64,000 bases of DNA from Flaccisagitta enflata (taxonomy: Eukaryota; Chaetognatha; Sagittoidea; Aphragmophora), in assembly GCA_965153355.1 (NCBI GenBank), contig OZ231128.1:29574001-29638000 (forward strand). Direction: 5' to 3'. The notes under the pieces are model-generated. The model did not search any database. It had not been told where the DNA came from and saw nothing but the letters and a program-made list of their open reading frames with translations. Below are positions 1 through 12,820 of the stretch, in pieces; the first letter of the stretch is position 1, and the number at the start of each line of letters is the position of its first letter. The position numbers and the translations under genes are program-made.

Positions 1-968
1 GCTTCTCACACAAATGCGCGATGCTTTTGTGTCTTAATTTGGTAAAATTTCTTAAAATTGAAATCGGCATATCTAGATCTCAGGAACTGTTCCAGCTAGC
101 CCATTGAAATTTTGCATGGTTGATACCTAGGCCAGAAGGGTCCGTTGTCTAGATTCTGATGCGACCTAAAAATGTTATGCAGTCCAACCAGACTAACCAG
201 CCTACCAGATGAAAAATTAAAAAATGGCATAACTTCCATAATAATTGTCCGATCTGGTTGAAATTTTGCATGAAGCTTCCTTTAAAGGTTCCTCATCACT
301 GGCTTGAATAAGCGCTTTGGTAAAAAAATTTTCTCCAACAGCCCACCCAGCCAGAAATGGTACTTAAAGAGATTTTCTTAAACAACTAAAAAATTAAAAA
401 TTTCTTAGCAAAATATGATCACACATGATTGCTTGAACATTATCAATAAGAATTTTACTGTCATATTGATTTCTTTATTGTATTTAGCTAAATTCTTTAG
501 TAATAAAACTGCCTATAATACCTTTTTAAGCCTAATTTGCATGAAAAATGAGCGTACTTAAGAAAATCCAAGTATGGATCCATATGTAATAATAGCTAGG
601 CTACATAATGATGTATGATTTTCTTCAATTTTCCAACATGTAAAATTGACGAATTCCACCCGTCCTCAGTTGGCTTAGCATGAAACCAGCCCTATTGTCC
701 ATTTTGACATGCAGCACTCACACGTGAGCGGATCAACATTTTCAAAATTGCACCGAGTTGCACATGTACGTAGATGTGGTTTGGGAAGTTACCACTTAAA
801 AACTTCTTCACACATCAAGCTTGATTGTTCATGGTTGTTCAACTGCGCGTTAATTTCCAAGGAATTCATCGGAGAAATAGAAATGTAAAAGAAAATTTTT
901 TTTTCCAAGTTATTCATCGGAGAAATAAAAATGTAAAAGAGAATCTCATTGAGCTAATGAACAACTGC

Positions 969-976
969 CTGCATAC
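969..976. other. Empty target site of the hAT-like insertion
   Basis: CTGCATAC occurs once here, uninterrupted. In copy B the same octamer flanks both ends of the 2803-bp element. Copy A therefore preserves the pre-insertion allele and fixes the element boundaries and the 8-bp target duplication. Confidence 0.9.
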
Positions 977-1043
977 TTTCTGTATTGACTTACTTAGACT
1001 AAGTACAACGTAGCGAGTAAGCAACAACCAGGTTGAAGCAACT

Positions 1044-1144
<101 letters not shown>

Positions 1145-1460
1145 GTTCACATAATTTATGTTTTCTTTGCTGTCGAATTTTGACAGCTTTCATTGACTGT
1201 GTCTCGCCTAGAAAAGGGGTTGGAGATGGGAATAGGAGGGGGGAATGGGCAGGGCAGGGTAGGAGATATTGTGTAGACTGTAGAGTTTCACTGATTGAAA
1301 GTCATTTCTTCTTTCCAGTTGTTAAGTCTTCTCCCACTCCAGCTCCAGCAGTCAACATTCCTCAGCCTCGTACGCTTACAAGAACACATAAAGTGTTTCA
1401 CTTAGAGATTTGGAGTAAGATGGCTTTGTATTTATGATAATGATTCTTAGGGTATTCATT

Positions 1461-1625
1461 TTCTTGTCGCGTGCGCGCGATTCTACAATCTGCTTTGTCT
1501 GTCCATCCGTCGGTTGGTCAGTCCGTCAGTCAGTCCGTCAAACTTTACTTTTTAGGCGTTTACGGGCAGTTTTGGCGGTTTTTCATCACTGCCCCTGCCC
1601 ACCCGAACGCGCATCAGGCCTTGTT
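1461..1625 (-). repeat. AGH interspersed element, full copy
   Basis: Read on the minus strand it runs from AACAAGGCCTGATGCGC to the terminal hairpin. On the plus strand the hairpin end is GTCGCGTGCGCGCGA, followed by GTCCGTCAGTC tetramers, an ACTTTACTTTTTAGGCG block and CTGCCCCTGCCCACCC. The copy was duplicated with its host block (see 7435). Confidence 0.85.
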
Positions 1626-2272
1626 TAATTATCAAATTACTGTTGTATACTGAACTATTCCCGAAAGCTCAAAAGATTTCTTTCCGTAAAGATTGCTTAT
1701 TTTCTTTTTGCATATTAAGATTGTACTGAAATTACAATTACGATTACAATTACAATCCCGCTCTAACGGTTGGCAAGTAACTAAAATGTTTTTAGCTGTT
1801 TCACTGTACAACAATACGAATCAGTGACCATTGCCTTCATTGTATCACACACACGCATTTCTCATGCAAAAATCATTCAGATTTAACCACAGTCCCCAAC
1901 TTAACCTCTTCCCTTACTTGTCTTCCCACAAAATGTTGATTTCGATCATTGCTCATTTCTTACTTACTGAGATGGAAGCTTGTACGCAAGATGGCGCGGA
2001 ACGATCTCATTGGAAATGAGTATTTGAGCACGGGGATTGTGATGGATTATTCTGCGTTCAAAAAGTCGTACAGAGACTCGGTGTACTCTCTTGGTGAGTG
2101 GAAGTATTCTTGATAAGGCAAAACGGAGTCGAGTCGTTTCCAAGCTTACTGCATATTACCCAATTTTGCCCCCTACCCCCCCCTTGCTTTCTTTTTAAGT
2201 GCGTTCTCGCACTTCTATATGAGGTCATGTCCGTCGGTCGGTTGGTTGGTTGGTCGGTTGGTCGGTTGGTCA

Positions 2273-3203
2273 CCAATTTTTATATGTTTTGTATGATAAT
2301 TTAGCCACAATTTAACAAAACATGCCGGACTCTTATTTTGAGCAAGATAGTAGATATGTTGGTCTTAGTGGATATGGCAAATGTCACGGTTCCACAGCAT
2401 GCTTGAGGGCTCGACTTTCTGCCAATCTACGTTGACCCAAGCTTCAGATACAGCATTTTAAACGAATTAAATGGTTCAAAGACATAACTACCCAGTGTAC
2501 AATTTCAAACCATCTTTTGTGACCCTCCCTACCCCTAGAGGGTCTAAAAATTTGTTCAAAGAGCTCTTTTTGGCGTGTCTCCTGTAAGAAATAGCAATCA
2601 AAACCAATAAAAAAATGTCGCATCTTATGATATTATGAGTGTTTATCAACTAGTATCAATCCCACAGGATATAAAAAAAAATTCAACTCGCTACTCAATC
2701 AATAAGTTGTCAAAAAATGGTATAAAAATCAAATTTACCCCTTCTCGATTTTTTTACTTTTTTTCTCTCAAGATTGAATGTTATGATATTTATTTTTTTA
2801 AACCTCATTTATCTTAAACATTAAGCGTTTTTTTTCTTGCAATTCGATGGACAACAACTTGAAGGACATTTCCCTCCATTTTCATGTTATTGGGTTGATC
2901 CTATGCGGAGAAATGTTTTTTTTTTTTGAGCGTATCAATTCGCGCACACCCCCAAACTTGATCCTAACGCATACCTAACGCTTTCAATATGCCACTATGG
3001 TGTGTAAATGAAACAATTCACATAAAATCTGACCACACCATGTGCAAGAGCGTGAAATTTTGATTCTCCTCTGATAATTTGAAACCTTAACTCTCAGGCA
3101 TTTCGTCACAATGAAATTTTACATTTTGTTGGTCCTGAAGTGTGAACAGAATTGATACGCTCATCGACGGCTCATCGTAGTTAATTCTTTGTTTCCACAC
3201 AGC
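2273..3203. other. Duplication spacer, no recognised feature
   Basis: AT-rich sequence between the two duplicated blocks. It is not repeated elsewhere in the window as far as I can see. No credible coding frame, RNA gene or inverted repeat was recognised. Confidence 0.5.
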
Positions 3204-4128
3204 GCTTCTCACACAAATGCGCGATGCTTTTGTGTCTTAATTTGGTAAAATTTCTTAAAATTGAATTTGGCATATCTAGATCTCAGGAACTGTTCCAGCT
3301 AGCCCATTGAAATTTTGCATGGTTGATACCTAGACCAGAAGGGTCCGTTGTCTAGATTCTGATGCGACCTAAAAAATGTTATGCAGTCCAACCAGACTAA
3401 CCAGCCTACCAGATGAAAAATTAAAAAATGGCATAACTTCCATAATAATTGTCCGATCTGGTTGAAATTTTGCATGAAGCTTCCTTTAAAGGTTCCTCAT
3501 CACTGGCTTGAATAAGCGCTTGGGTAAAAAAAATTTTCTCCAACAGCACACCCAGCCAGAAATGGTACTTATAGAGATTTTCTTAAACAACTAAAAAATT
3601 AAAAATTTCTTAGCAAAATATGATCACACATGATTGCTTGAACATTATCAATAAGAATTTTACTGTCATATTGATTTCTTTATTGTATTTAGCTAAATTC
3701 TTTAGTAAAAAAACTGCCTATAATACCTTTTTAAGCCTAATTTGCATGAAAAATGAGCATACTTAAGAAAATCCAAGTATGGATCCATATGTAATAATAG
3801 CTAGGCTACATAATGATGTATGATTTTCTTCAATTTTCCAACATATAAAATTGACGAATTCCACCCGTCCTCAGTTGGCTTAGCATGAAACCAGCCCTAT
3901 TGTCCATTTTGACATGCATGCACATGTACGTAGATGTGGTTTGGGAAGTTACCACTTAAAAACTTCTTCACACATCAAGCTTGATTGTTCATGGTTGTTC
4001 AACTGCGCGTTGATTTCCAAGGAATTCATCGGAGAAATAGAAATGTAAAAGAAAAATTTTTTTTCCAAGTTATTCATCGGAGAAATAAAAATGTAAAAGA
4101 GAATCTCATTGAGCTAATGAACAACTGC

Positions 4129-4136
4129 CTGCATAC
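4129..4136. repeat. Target-site duplication, left (CTGCATAC)
   Basis: Perfect 8-bp direct repeat with 6940-6947; a single copy is present at the empty site 969-976. Confidence 0.92.
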
Positions 4137-6939
4137 CAGACTGGGCCGTAGGACCCTTATGAAGGCAGATCGGCTACCAACAGCAGGGACTGGCTTCACT
4201 CATCATAACAACCAGATTTGCCAAGTTTCATGACCATATGATCGATTTTACTCATGGCCGCCACCCCCCCTAAAATCCCAGCATGAGGGTTGTTGTGGTA
4301 AAAATTCCAACTTTAGGTCACTTTGGCCTCAAAATCAGGCCCCTTCGAATTTAAATTTTGACCTTAAATCTATGAGATTATAAAACTAGAGCTCAAGAGC
4401 TAACTAGTGGTTCAATCCGCATGTTTTTATCTTAATTTGTTGACATTTGAGAGCATTTCAAAGATGAAAGGATATGAGGGTCAAATTGCATCCTATTTTC
4501 AGTGGCAATTTTGACATTTTTCACAGACTTGAACATATTTTGGCTTTGGATGGACCAATCTGCATGAAATTGGTGATCAAATTGAAGAGTTTTTGCTGAT
4601 CTAGCTGATGGTAAAAAAATTTTTGATCGATTTTGCCCTCAATTTTTTTTATTGACTGTAGAAGCAGGAGTAAAAAACTCGATTTTCTTGAACATTGAGC
4701 AATTTTGGACAAAAAATTAGACCACTTCCATATTTTAAAAAGACTTAAAATCCATGAGCAAAATAAAGAGCTGCTCAAGAGCTAACTAGTGGTGCAATCG
4801 GCATGTCAATATGTTTTTGCATTTAGATTTTACAGAACTTTAAAAATCAAAGGGTATGTCAAAATGACCATTTTTGGTCACTTTGGCCGTTTTCGCCTCA
4901 ATATGGGGTCACTTTGCTGTAGAAATCGATAAAAAAATCTGTGAGATTATAAAACTAGAGCTCAAGAGCAAACCAGTGGTGCAATCCGCATATTTTTATC
5001 TTAATTTGTCAAGATTTTGGAGCATTTCAAAGATGAAAGGGTAGGAAGGTCAAATAGTAGCTTAAATTTCAATGGCGATTATGACACTTTTCACTAATTT
5101 CAATATTTCTCGGCTTTGGATGAACCAATCTGCATGGTGGTGACCAAACTGGAAGGGGGTTTACTGCTCTAGCAGATGGTAAGATTTTTGATCGATAATA
5201 ACTCTAATTTTTAATGACCATGGAAGCAGATGCAAAAATGTTTTTTTTTTTTTTTATAAATTGGGCAATTTTGGTCCACAAATTCGACTACTTCCAATTC
5301 AATAATTGACCTAAAATCCATGACAAGGAAACATTCTGAGATAAGGAAGATGATATGTTAGAGGTACATTTTGCCACAGTAATTTTGTCAGTTCACACAT
5401 TACTCATTGTAAATTTGCTTTGGATAGACCAATTGTCACAAAATTGGTGACCAAAATGATGAGTTTTTGATACTCTAGATGATTGTAGGAAAAGTTTGGA
5501 TCAATATGTCGCCCAAAAGTGTATAGAGGCTCTCAAAGTTGAAAAAAAAAAAAAATTTGTGCAATTTTTTCAAATTTTAGGATCAAATAAAAAAGTCACT
5601 TCTATTTGAAAAGTGACTATGAATAAGTGGATGGACAGATGAGCCCAAAATGAAAAAAAATTAGCAAAACTTTAATTTTATCATACCCACTGTTCTTCAG
5701 AGCTCTAATAAATCTGTATGCTTCAACATATTGAGATGCCAATTGCACCAATGGTTAGCTCTTGAGCTGTAGTTTGATTTGCTCATGAATTTCTTGTCTT
5801 TTTTCAGCTCGGAAGTACCAAAATATGGTGACAAAGCAACCAAATGGGCAAAAAAAACCTCTTTTTAGCACCTGCTTCTACAGTCTCCAAAACATTTTGA
5901 GGGTCATATTGATCAAAAATTTTACCAGAATCAGAACATCAAAAAATCTTCAATTTGGTCACCAATCTTTTCCATATTTGTCCATCCAAAGCCAAGTTAT
6001 ATCAAAAAATATAAAAATTGTCAAATTTGACCCCCAAGTTTATCCGGTAAAATAACCCTCATACCCTTTCATCTTTGAAATGCTATAAAATCTCAACAAA
6101 TTAAGATAGCAACATGGAGATTGCACTACTAGTTAGCTCTTGAGCTCTAGTTTTATAATCTCAGATTACTATCATTTCTCTTGACTTAAAGTAGACAAAT
6201 TGAGGTAAAATGGCCCAGTGACCATAGAATGGTCATTTTTATTATCACCATGATCTTTGAAGTTCTGAAATCTAAATGCAAAAACATATTGACATGCAGG
6301 TGCATCACTGAATTAGCTCTTAAGCAGCTCTTTATTTTAACTCTGGATTCAAGTCTTTTTTAAAATGAAATAGTCTCAATTTTGTCCCAAAAAATTGCTC
6401 AATTTTCAAGAAAATCGCCTTTCACACCTGCTTCTGGTCAATAAAAAAATTGAGCAAAATCGATCCATGATTTTTGCATCAGCTAGAGCAGCAAAAGCTC
6501 TTCAGTTTGATCACCAATTTCATGCAGATTGGTCCTCCAAAATAATATGTTCAAATCTGTATGAAAATTGTCCAATTGCCACTGAAAATAAACTGCAATT
6601 TGACCCTCTTGCCTAAATACTGAAATGCTTTCATGAGTACAACAATTTAAGATAAAAACGTGCAGGATTATATACTTGCTCTTGAGCTCTGCTTTATAAA
6701 TATCTTTGGTTTTCAGTCAACTTAAATTTGAAGGGAACCCTGGTATGAGGCAAAGTGACCCAAGTTGGAATTTTACCACAACAACCCTCATGCTGGGATT
6801 TTTGTAGGGGGTGGCGGCCATGGAAGTAAATCGATCATATGGTCATGAAACTTGGCAAATCTTGTTGTTATGATGAATGATGCCAGTCCCTGCTGTTGGT
6901 AGCCGATCTGCCTTCATAAGGGTCCTACGGCCCAGTCTG
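4137..6939. mobile_element. hAT-like non-autonomous foldback element, 2803 bp
   Basis: Termini are perfect inverted repeats beginning CAGACTGGGCCGTAGGACCC. Identity is essentially complete for the first 57 bp and remains high for about 190 bp. An 8-bp target duplication flanks the element, and the empty site is seen in the sister duplication. Much of the interior is also palindromic: a GAGCTCAAGAGCTAACTAGT block recurs in the left half (near 4388, 4775, 4958) and appears inverted in the right half (near 5755, 6130). The arms meet at about 5.55 kb. No transposase frame is visible, so movement would need a transposase supplied in trans. hAT is assigned from the 8-bp duplication and CAG-type ends, which are typical of that superfamily. 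Confidence 0.85.
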
Positions 6940-6947
6940 CTGCATAC
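6940..6947. repeat. Target-site duplication, right (CTGCATAC)
   Basis: Identical to 4129-4136. Confidence 0.92.
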
Positions 6948-7013
6948 TTTCTGTATTGACTTACTTAGACTAAGTACAACGTAGCGAGTAAGCAACAACC
7001 AGGTTGAAGCAAC

Positions 7014-7014
7014 T

Positions 7015-7061
<47 letters not shown>

Positions 7062-7067
7062 AACAAT

Positions 7068-7117
<50 letters not shown>

Positions 7118-7118
7118 C
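7014..7118. repeat. (CAA)n microsatellite, copy B
   Basis: Paralogue of 1044-1144, carrying two TAA interruptions instead of one, so the tract has changed since the duplication. Confidence 0.97.
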
Positions 7119-7434
7119 GTTCACATAATTTATGTTTTCTTTGCTGTCGAATTTTGACAGCTTTCATTGACTGTGTCTCGCCTAGAAAAGGGGTTGGAGA
7201 TGGGAATAGGAGGGGGGAATGGGCAGGGCAGGGTAGGAGATATTGTGTAGACTGTAGAGTTTCACTGATTGAAAGTCATTTCTTCTTTCCAGTTGTTAAG
7301 TCTTCTCCCACTCCAGCTCCAGCAGTCAACATTCCTCAGCCTCGTACGCTTACAAGAACACATAAAGTGTTTCACTTAGAGATTTGGAGTAAGATGGCTT
7401 TGTATTTATGATAATGATTCTTAGGGTATTCATT

Positions 7435-7599
7435 TTCTTGTCGCGTGCACGCGATTCTACAATCTGCTTTGTCTGTCCGTCCGTCGGTTGGTCAGTCCGT
7501 CAGTCAGTCCGTCAAACTTTACTTTTTAGGCGTTTACGGGCGGTTTTGGCGGTTTTTCATCACTGCCCCTGCCCACCCGAACGCGCATCAGGCCTTGTT
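7435..7599 (-). repeat. AGH interspersed element, duplicated copy
   Basis: Sister of 1461-1625. The hairpin reads GTCGCGTGCACGCGA here and GTCGCGTGCGCGCGA in copy A, a one-base difference in the palindrome loop. Confidence 0.85.
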
Positions 7600-8260
7600 T
7601 AATTATCAAATTACTGTTGTATACTGAACTATTCCCGAAAGCTCAAAAGATTTCTTTCCGTAAAGATTGCTTATTTTCTTTTTGCATATTAAGATTGTAC
7701 TGAAATTACAATTACGATTACAATTACAATCCCGCTCTAACGGTTGGCAAGTAACTAAAATGTTTTTAGCTGTTTCACTGTACAACAATACGAATCAGTG
7801 ACCATTGCCTTCATTGTATCACACACACGCATTTCTCATGCAAATATCATTCAGATTTAACCACAGTCCCCAACTTAACCTCTTCCCTTACTTGTCTTCC
7901 CACAAAACGTTGATTTCGATCATTGCTCATTTCTTACTTACTGAGATGGAAGCTTGTACGCAAGATGGCGCGGAACGATCTCATTGGAAATGAGTATTTG
8001 AGCACGGGGATTGTGATGGATTATTCTGCGTTCGAAAAGTCGTACAGAGACTCGGTGTACTCTCTTCGTGAGTGGAAGTATTCTTGATAAGGCAAAACGG
8101 AGTCGAGTCGTTTCCAAGCTTACTGCACATTACCCAATTTTGCCCCCTACCCCCCCCCCCCCTTGCTTTCTTTTTAAGTGCGTTCTCGCACTTCTATATG
8201 AGGTCATGTCCGTCGGTCGGTTGGTTGGTTGGTCGGTCGGTCGGTTGGTCGGTCGGTCAC

Positions 8261-9042
8261 GCAAACGTTTGAAATGCGCAAAACGGCTAATTCTGACGTA
8301 TTTCTTCATTCCTATCACCTTTCATGCCTCACCACATTCATATTCATTTATTCAATAATTCATACTTTCATTCATCCATTCATATATTCATTCATTCATT
8401 CATATATTCATTCATATATTCATTCATTCATCAAAAACGTTCATTCACAAAATCTTAATCAAGCGAGACGCACGTATTGGCCTTCACTTGGCCTTGTTTG
8501 TTTGTAGTTAAGAAGTTGAAGTTGATGTTGTCATATCGACTGTGAAATGAACCAAAATCCTGAATTGTTAACAGGTTTCCCCTATCTTAGTAGTTGGTAG
8601 ATGTTTGGTTTTCCACCTGCATATAAACCGCAAAATAGGAGCAAATACGCTGAAATCGGTATGGCTATTACCTGTTTCCATGATCATCATGCTAACCAAA
8701 AGCGATCGTTTCAACAGTCTCGCCTGTTTATCCAATGGTTGGTTGAAGGTATAAAATCGCGCCAAGTGCTGAGAGAGGGAAACTTGAGCACCACTTCTCC
8801 ATAAGACACACTGAATGTAAATCAGGTAGATTGTACCCGGAGGACAAAGTTACCAATCGCTTTACCATTTTTGCTGTGACCAATGATTGTGTTATTATTT
8901 GAAAAATTAGATACGCATACATATGTAAGGAAACCAATCTGTTGCTGTCAAATGACTTCAATGCAAAAAAAAAAACGAAATAACTCGCTTATGATGTGAC
9001 AAAACAGTTAGAAAAATGATAACAATCATTTCAGCAACTGCT
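8261..9042. other. Unannotated stretch with ATTC-rich array
   Basis: A degenerate (ATTC)n / TTCATATA array lies at about 8330-8432. The rest shows no recognised gene or element; the short open frames have no recognisable domain. Confidence 0.5.
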
Positions 9043-9185
9043 CATTGAAAATTTTAAATTTGCATAGGAAATCAAAAAATCAACAAAGTAAGAACATAGC
9101 GCGCTCAGTAAATGATTTGGGAATCGCGCTATGTTCTTGTTTTGTTGATATTCTGATTTTCTATGCAAATTTAAAATTTTCAGTG
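9043..9185. mobile_element. 143-bp foldback (hairpin) MITE
   Basis: The two halves are inverted repeats: TGAAAATTTTAAATTTGCAT at the left and its complement at the right, with inner arms AGAACATAGCGCG and CGCGCTATGTTCT around a short loop. A structurally similar element with an AACATAGCCGCC core lies at 59841-59984. No target duplication was resolved. Confidence 0.7.
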
Positions 9186-9467
9186 GGCCATGGTACATTG
9201 ACAAAGCGAGTTTTTCATTGTATTTGGCATGTTTTTCAGCTGTAAAACAAAGGATTTGAGATTAATACTGGCATATGCAAGTTATTTTATGCAAAATATG
9301 TATGTTGACAGTTCAATTGAAAACATCAAAGCAAAACTTTTTATCAAATTCCATTTTATAAAATTCATGATTCATCCGGCTCGGGTAGCAAATTTGATGG
9401 TAATTTTCAGTGCGTCATAACTAAATGTTTGTTATCAGTTACGTATCAAGGTGGAAACTGTTCTTCC

Positions 9468-9620
9468 TTTTCAAGTCGCGGACAGGTGACTTTACACGTT
9501 AATGTGTCGGTCTTTAGGTCGGTCCGACCGTCCCTCCGTCACATTTCTGAATTGCGGTTTTCGCATTACTGTCCCTGCCCAACCGTCCGCGACTGTGGTG
9601 CCGCGTATCCGGCCTTGTCT
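9468..9620 (-). repeat. AGH element, GTCGCGGAC subfamily
   Basis: The plus strand shows AGTCGCGGACAGGTGACTTT, then GGTCGGTCCGACCGTCC, then CATTACTGTCCCTGCCCAAC, CGTCCGCGACTG and TATCCGGCCTTGTCT. The left block GTCGCGGAC and right arm GTCCGCGAC are exact complements. Confidence 0.85.
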
Positions 9621-9843
9621 TTTTTTAAGATGGTACTAAAAGTATAACTAAACCATGCGCCCCAATCGAGACTACCCGAGGTACCTCGTTGCTACTCACC
9701 TAATAGATTCCTTTCCATTCAATCTTTATTCATTTTGCCACCCACTTGTCACTCACAATTTCATGTACAAACGATGAGGAAAATTAATGAAACGTTTTCC
9801 CTTAAATTGCCAACCCAGGAAGCCGGAGAAGCGGAAAGGAGAG

Positions 9844-9847
<4 letters not shown>

Positions 9848-9877
<30 letters not shown>

Positions 9878-10050
9878 GAAAAAAGAAATACAGTAGAAAA
9901 GTACAAAGGTACTTACAAAGTAACGGAAATTACTAGAAAGAGAAGAATACAGACAAACAGGCAAAACAACAGATGGAGAGACAGAGCGAGATAGAGGTAG
10001 AAGGAAAGTCAGAGACAGAGTCAGAGAGACTGCAAGTGGTGCCTCAAGCC

Positions 10051-10082
<32 letters not shown>
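9848..10082. repeat. (GA)n tracts with purine-rich linker
   Basis: Two pure (GA)n runs, at 9848-9874 and 10053-10082, joined by degenerate GA-rich sequence. The serine/leucine-rich reverse frame across it is low-complexity translation. Confidence 0.9.
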
Positions 10083-10083
<1 letters not shown>

Positions 10084-10330
10084 AACCGTCAACTATAGAC
10101 AGTTTAAGACAGAGACACAAAGAATGAGACATATATAGAGAGGTTGTCAGAATATATCCCGCTTGTGAAGTGGATCAAACGCTTGTTCTCTTGTCCCTGT
10201 CAAGAACTTTGTATATGTTGACCAGAGCAAACGTTTGTCATCGATTAACCGTCAACAGTTGAGGTGCCAGCTTTATTTGTGATGGTATACAAGATCTAAC
10301 AAGAAGAAACAATATGCCATGTTCAAAGTT

Positions 10331-10463
10331 TTTAGTTGCGGACACCCGACTCTACACCTTACCGTATCAGTCGGTCCGTCGGTCCGTCGGTCCGTCCCGT
10401 TACATTTTTAGATTGCAAGCGGTTTTTGCATTACCGCCCCTGCCCAACCGTCCGCGACTGGCC
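10331..10463 (-). repeat. AGH element, partial
   Basis: The plus strand begins TTTAGTTGCGGACACCCGAC, followed by GGTCCGTCGGTCCGTC tetramers, then ACCGCCCCTGCCCAACCGTC and CGCGACTGGCC. The outer CGGCCTTGTT end is missing. Confidence 0.8.
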
Positions 10464-11096
10464 CAAATTTATAACTTATGAGGGACTAAGCGCCCATAGT
10501 TCAGCACAATCATCTGGTACTCTCTCTTGTCAATGGCACTTGTAGCAAACAGGTTAAAATTATGGATTTTTTCTTTCTGGTTGGATCGTTGTCTTGAATT
10601 ATTTCATGATAATGTTAAGATAGACTTGGTTATTTTGACTACTAAGGATAGTTGTGATGGGTCCGGATTAAACACCAGTGAGAGCTCCAAAGGCTCTCAT
10701 CCTTTAGTAAAGTAGGGTTGAGTAGTAATGTTGTCCAACTTTCATATAAGAGAAACTAATTTTGAGACTCAATTGATGTGACAGACCAGAATACGAAAAA
10801 AGTCTCCCACACGCGACTAAAAATGCAGATTCATATATTTTCTTTTTTTTTTCTTCTAAAAATAAGAGCGAATGCAAATGTAACGTGATAAATGAAACAA
10901 TCAACCGAAAAAAAAAAAATGAAAAAACGTAACCTTATCCTTGGTCTCAACTTCCTCTTCCCTCTCCAATCCAATTCTCCCAACTTCCACCCCACTTTAA
11001 AAAGAGGAATATGCTCTTGGAGCGATTTGGCTCCCACAGAGCAATTTACATTTTGTAAACCGTCTGCCAGTCGGTCATTGTCTGTTCTCTTCCGGC
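10464..11096. other. No recognised feature
   Basis: Unique-looking sequence with short open frames only. No domain, RNA gene or inverted repeat was recognised. Confidence 0.4.
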
Positions 11097-11317
11097 TTTT
11101 TAGTCGCGGACTAGCGCCTCTACACCTTGACATGTCGGTCCGTCGGTCCATCCATCCATCCGTCCGTCTGTCCATCCGTCCGTCACACTTTACTTTTTTG
11201 TTTGTTTTTTCTGCGGTTTTTGGTCTCACTGCTCCTGCCCAAAAATGATCAAGTGACCTCAAATACCGCCCCTGCCCACCCGCACGCGACTGGCGTAGCC
11301 GCGTATCCGGCCTTGTT
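11097..11317 (-). repeat. AGH element, full copy, mismatched ends
   Basis: The hairpin end reads TAGTCGCGGACTAGCGCCTC, the other end CCCGCACGCGACTGG then CGTATCCGGCCTTGTTT. The ends belong to different subfamilies (GGAC versus TGC), so this copy is an exception to the matched-ends rule. Confidence 0.85.
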
Positions 11318-11779
11318 TGAATTGTTAAGTTTGAAGGATGTGGCAAAGTTTTGTGTTTCAATATATGTGCGTAAACTGGGCCGCCGCTTCATGATATTTC
11401 TTCCCTTAGGAAGAGTAAACAATAACAAGATGCAACCTAAAAACTACTGAACGGATAGACTCGGTGAGAAACTAAGGGATGACACTTTTAAACATAATTC
11501 TGGAAAAGGAAAGTATCAATCGTTTCGGGGGATATGGACTAAACATGAGAAAATCCCCAAAAAGGGAAAGAACGATAAAAAAAGAAAGAAAGGAGCAGAA
11601 AGAAAAGGAGGAAAAAAGTTAAAGAGAGCGAACAAATGAAGTTCTAAGTCTAATTGGTCTCCGGTTTAAACGAGGGAAGCTTCGGGTTAAATGGGCCGGA
11701 TATCTCCCTACAAAGACCACGCGCCATCAAATTCCATGATGGCGCAGATGTTCACCATTTCAGAGTTCGATCCTTCGTC

Positions 11780-12080
11780 TGCCGGCGCGAAATGGCAGAG
11801 GGAGGGGGAGAAGGAGAAGGAGAGGGAGAGAGAGGGAGGGAGAGAGACAGAGACAGAGGGAGAGGGAGTGGGGGGAGGACAAGAGGGTGAGGTAGATGGA
11901 GAGAGAGGGAGAGGGAGAGGAAGAATAAGTTGGAGAAAGCGAGGAAGAAAGAGATGCAGAGGAAGATGGCGAGGTAGAGGGAGAGGGAGAGAGACAGCGG
12001 GGGGGGGGGGGAAGAGGAGGAATAGAGAAAGAGGGGCGAAGGAAGAGGGAGAGCAAGATGGAGAGGGAGAGAGGGGAAAG
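11780..12080. repeat. GA/GGA purine-rich tract
   Basis: About 300 bp of degenerate GAGAGG/GGAGAG with a G11 run near 12000. Long frames on both strands here (Arg/Glu/Gly or Ser/Leu/Pro rich) are low-complexity shadows, not genes. Confidence 0.9.
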
Positions 12081-12319
12081 AAAGATGGAGTTGGATATGA
12101 CGGACGAACGACCCACCAACAATTTTGATTGGCAATTCGCAAACCCGCGACGAAGTATCGTGACAGCGCAGTGGAACCATTACTGCCTCATTGTCACAGT
12201 TTATCTCATGTTCATGTATTCTCATTACTTGAGCATAACCTTTTTTGTGTCTCTTCTCCTCTCTGCCTGTCTGTCTTTGTCTTTTTTTCCCTCGCCCTAT
12301 CTGCCTTTCTGTCTGTTTT

Positions 12320-12321
<2 letters not shown>

Positions 12322-12355
<34 letters not shown>

Positions 12356-12405
12356 CTCTCTCTCTCACTCATCATACTCATCTCTGCACACACACACACA
12401 CACTG
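12322..12405. repeat. (CT)n then (CA)n microsatellites
   Basis: A (CT)n run at 12322-12366 and a short (CA)n at about 12388-12402. Confidence 0.9.
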
Positions 12406-12736
12406 CCTGCACTCAAACACACAAACGAGCACAGGCACGCACCAGTGTGCAGGGACACTTTCTCAAACTTGCAACACATACTTTTCCAGGATTCTGGGGC
12501 TTCTAACCTTTCTGTGTTTATTATACTCCCACACATTAGTTAGTCATGAGGACAGCTACTATGCTGAAACACATTGCCGGTAGCCGACTCTGACATAACA
12601 GCTACCCGTCGTTTTTCTTTCTATTTTTTTCTTTTGCCAATTCTCCATAAACACCCCATAATTTTTGGTGGATTTGTCCCATACATCGGTCAACTATTCT
12701 CTATCATACCGGTGCAACAAAAGCACCTCTATATTA

Positions 12737-12820
12737 GTGTGTCCGTTGGTCTGTCCGGTCTGTCCGGTCTGTTGGTCTGTCAGGTAACATTCGTTGACGA
12801 TCCACACGTCATTATTGGCC
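12737..12820 (-). repeat. Divergent AGH-related fragment (type D)
   Basis: GTCCGTTGGTCTGTCCGGTC tetramers are followed by AGGTAACATTCGTTGACGAT and CCACACGTCATT. The same join, tetramers then GGTAACACATTCATTCGACG, occurs at 51655-51715, so it is a recurrent unit. A T23 run follows at about 12822. Confidence 0.6.

Larger units (their letters stand above)
3204..8260. repeat. Segmental duplication, copy B (right)
   Basis: Second tandem copy of the block at 1-2272, with a period of about 3.2 kb. It is split by the hAT-like element at 4137-6939 and resumes at 6948, corresponding to 977 in copy A. It diverges from copy A inside the GGTC/GGTT run at about 8258. Confidence 0.93.

Noticed and set aside
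9761-10132. 123-codon minus-strand Ser/Leu-rich frame
   Set aside because: Spans two (GA)n tracts; low complexity.
11691-12438. Open frames up to 228 codons on both strands
   Set aside because: Purine-rich low-complexity tract; composition is Arg/Glu/Gly or its Ser/Leu/Pro reverse in every frame, with no domain.
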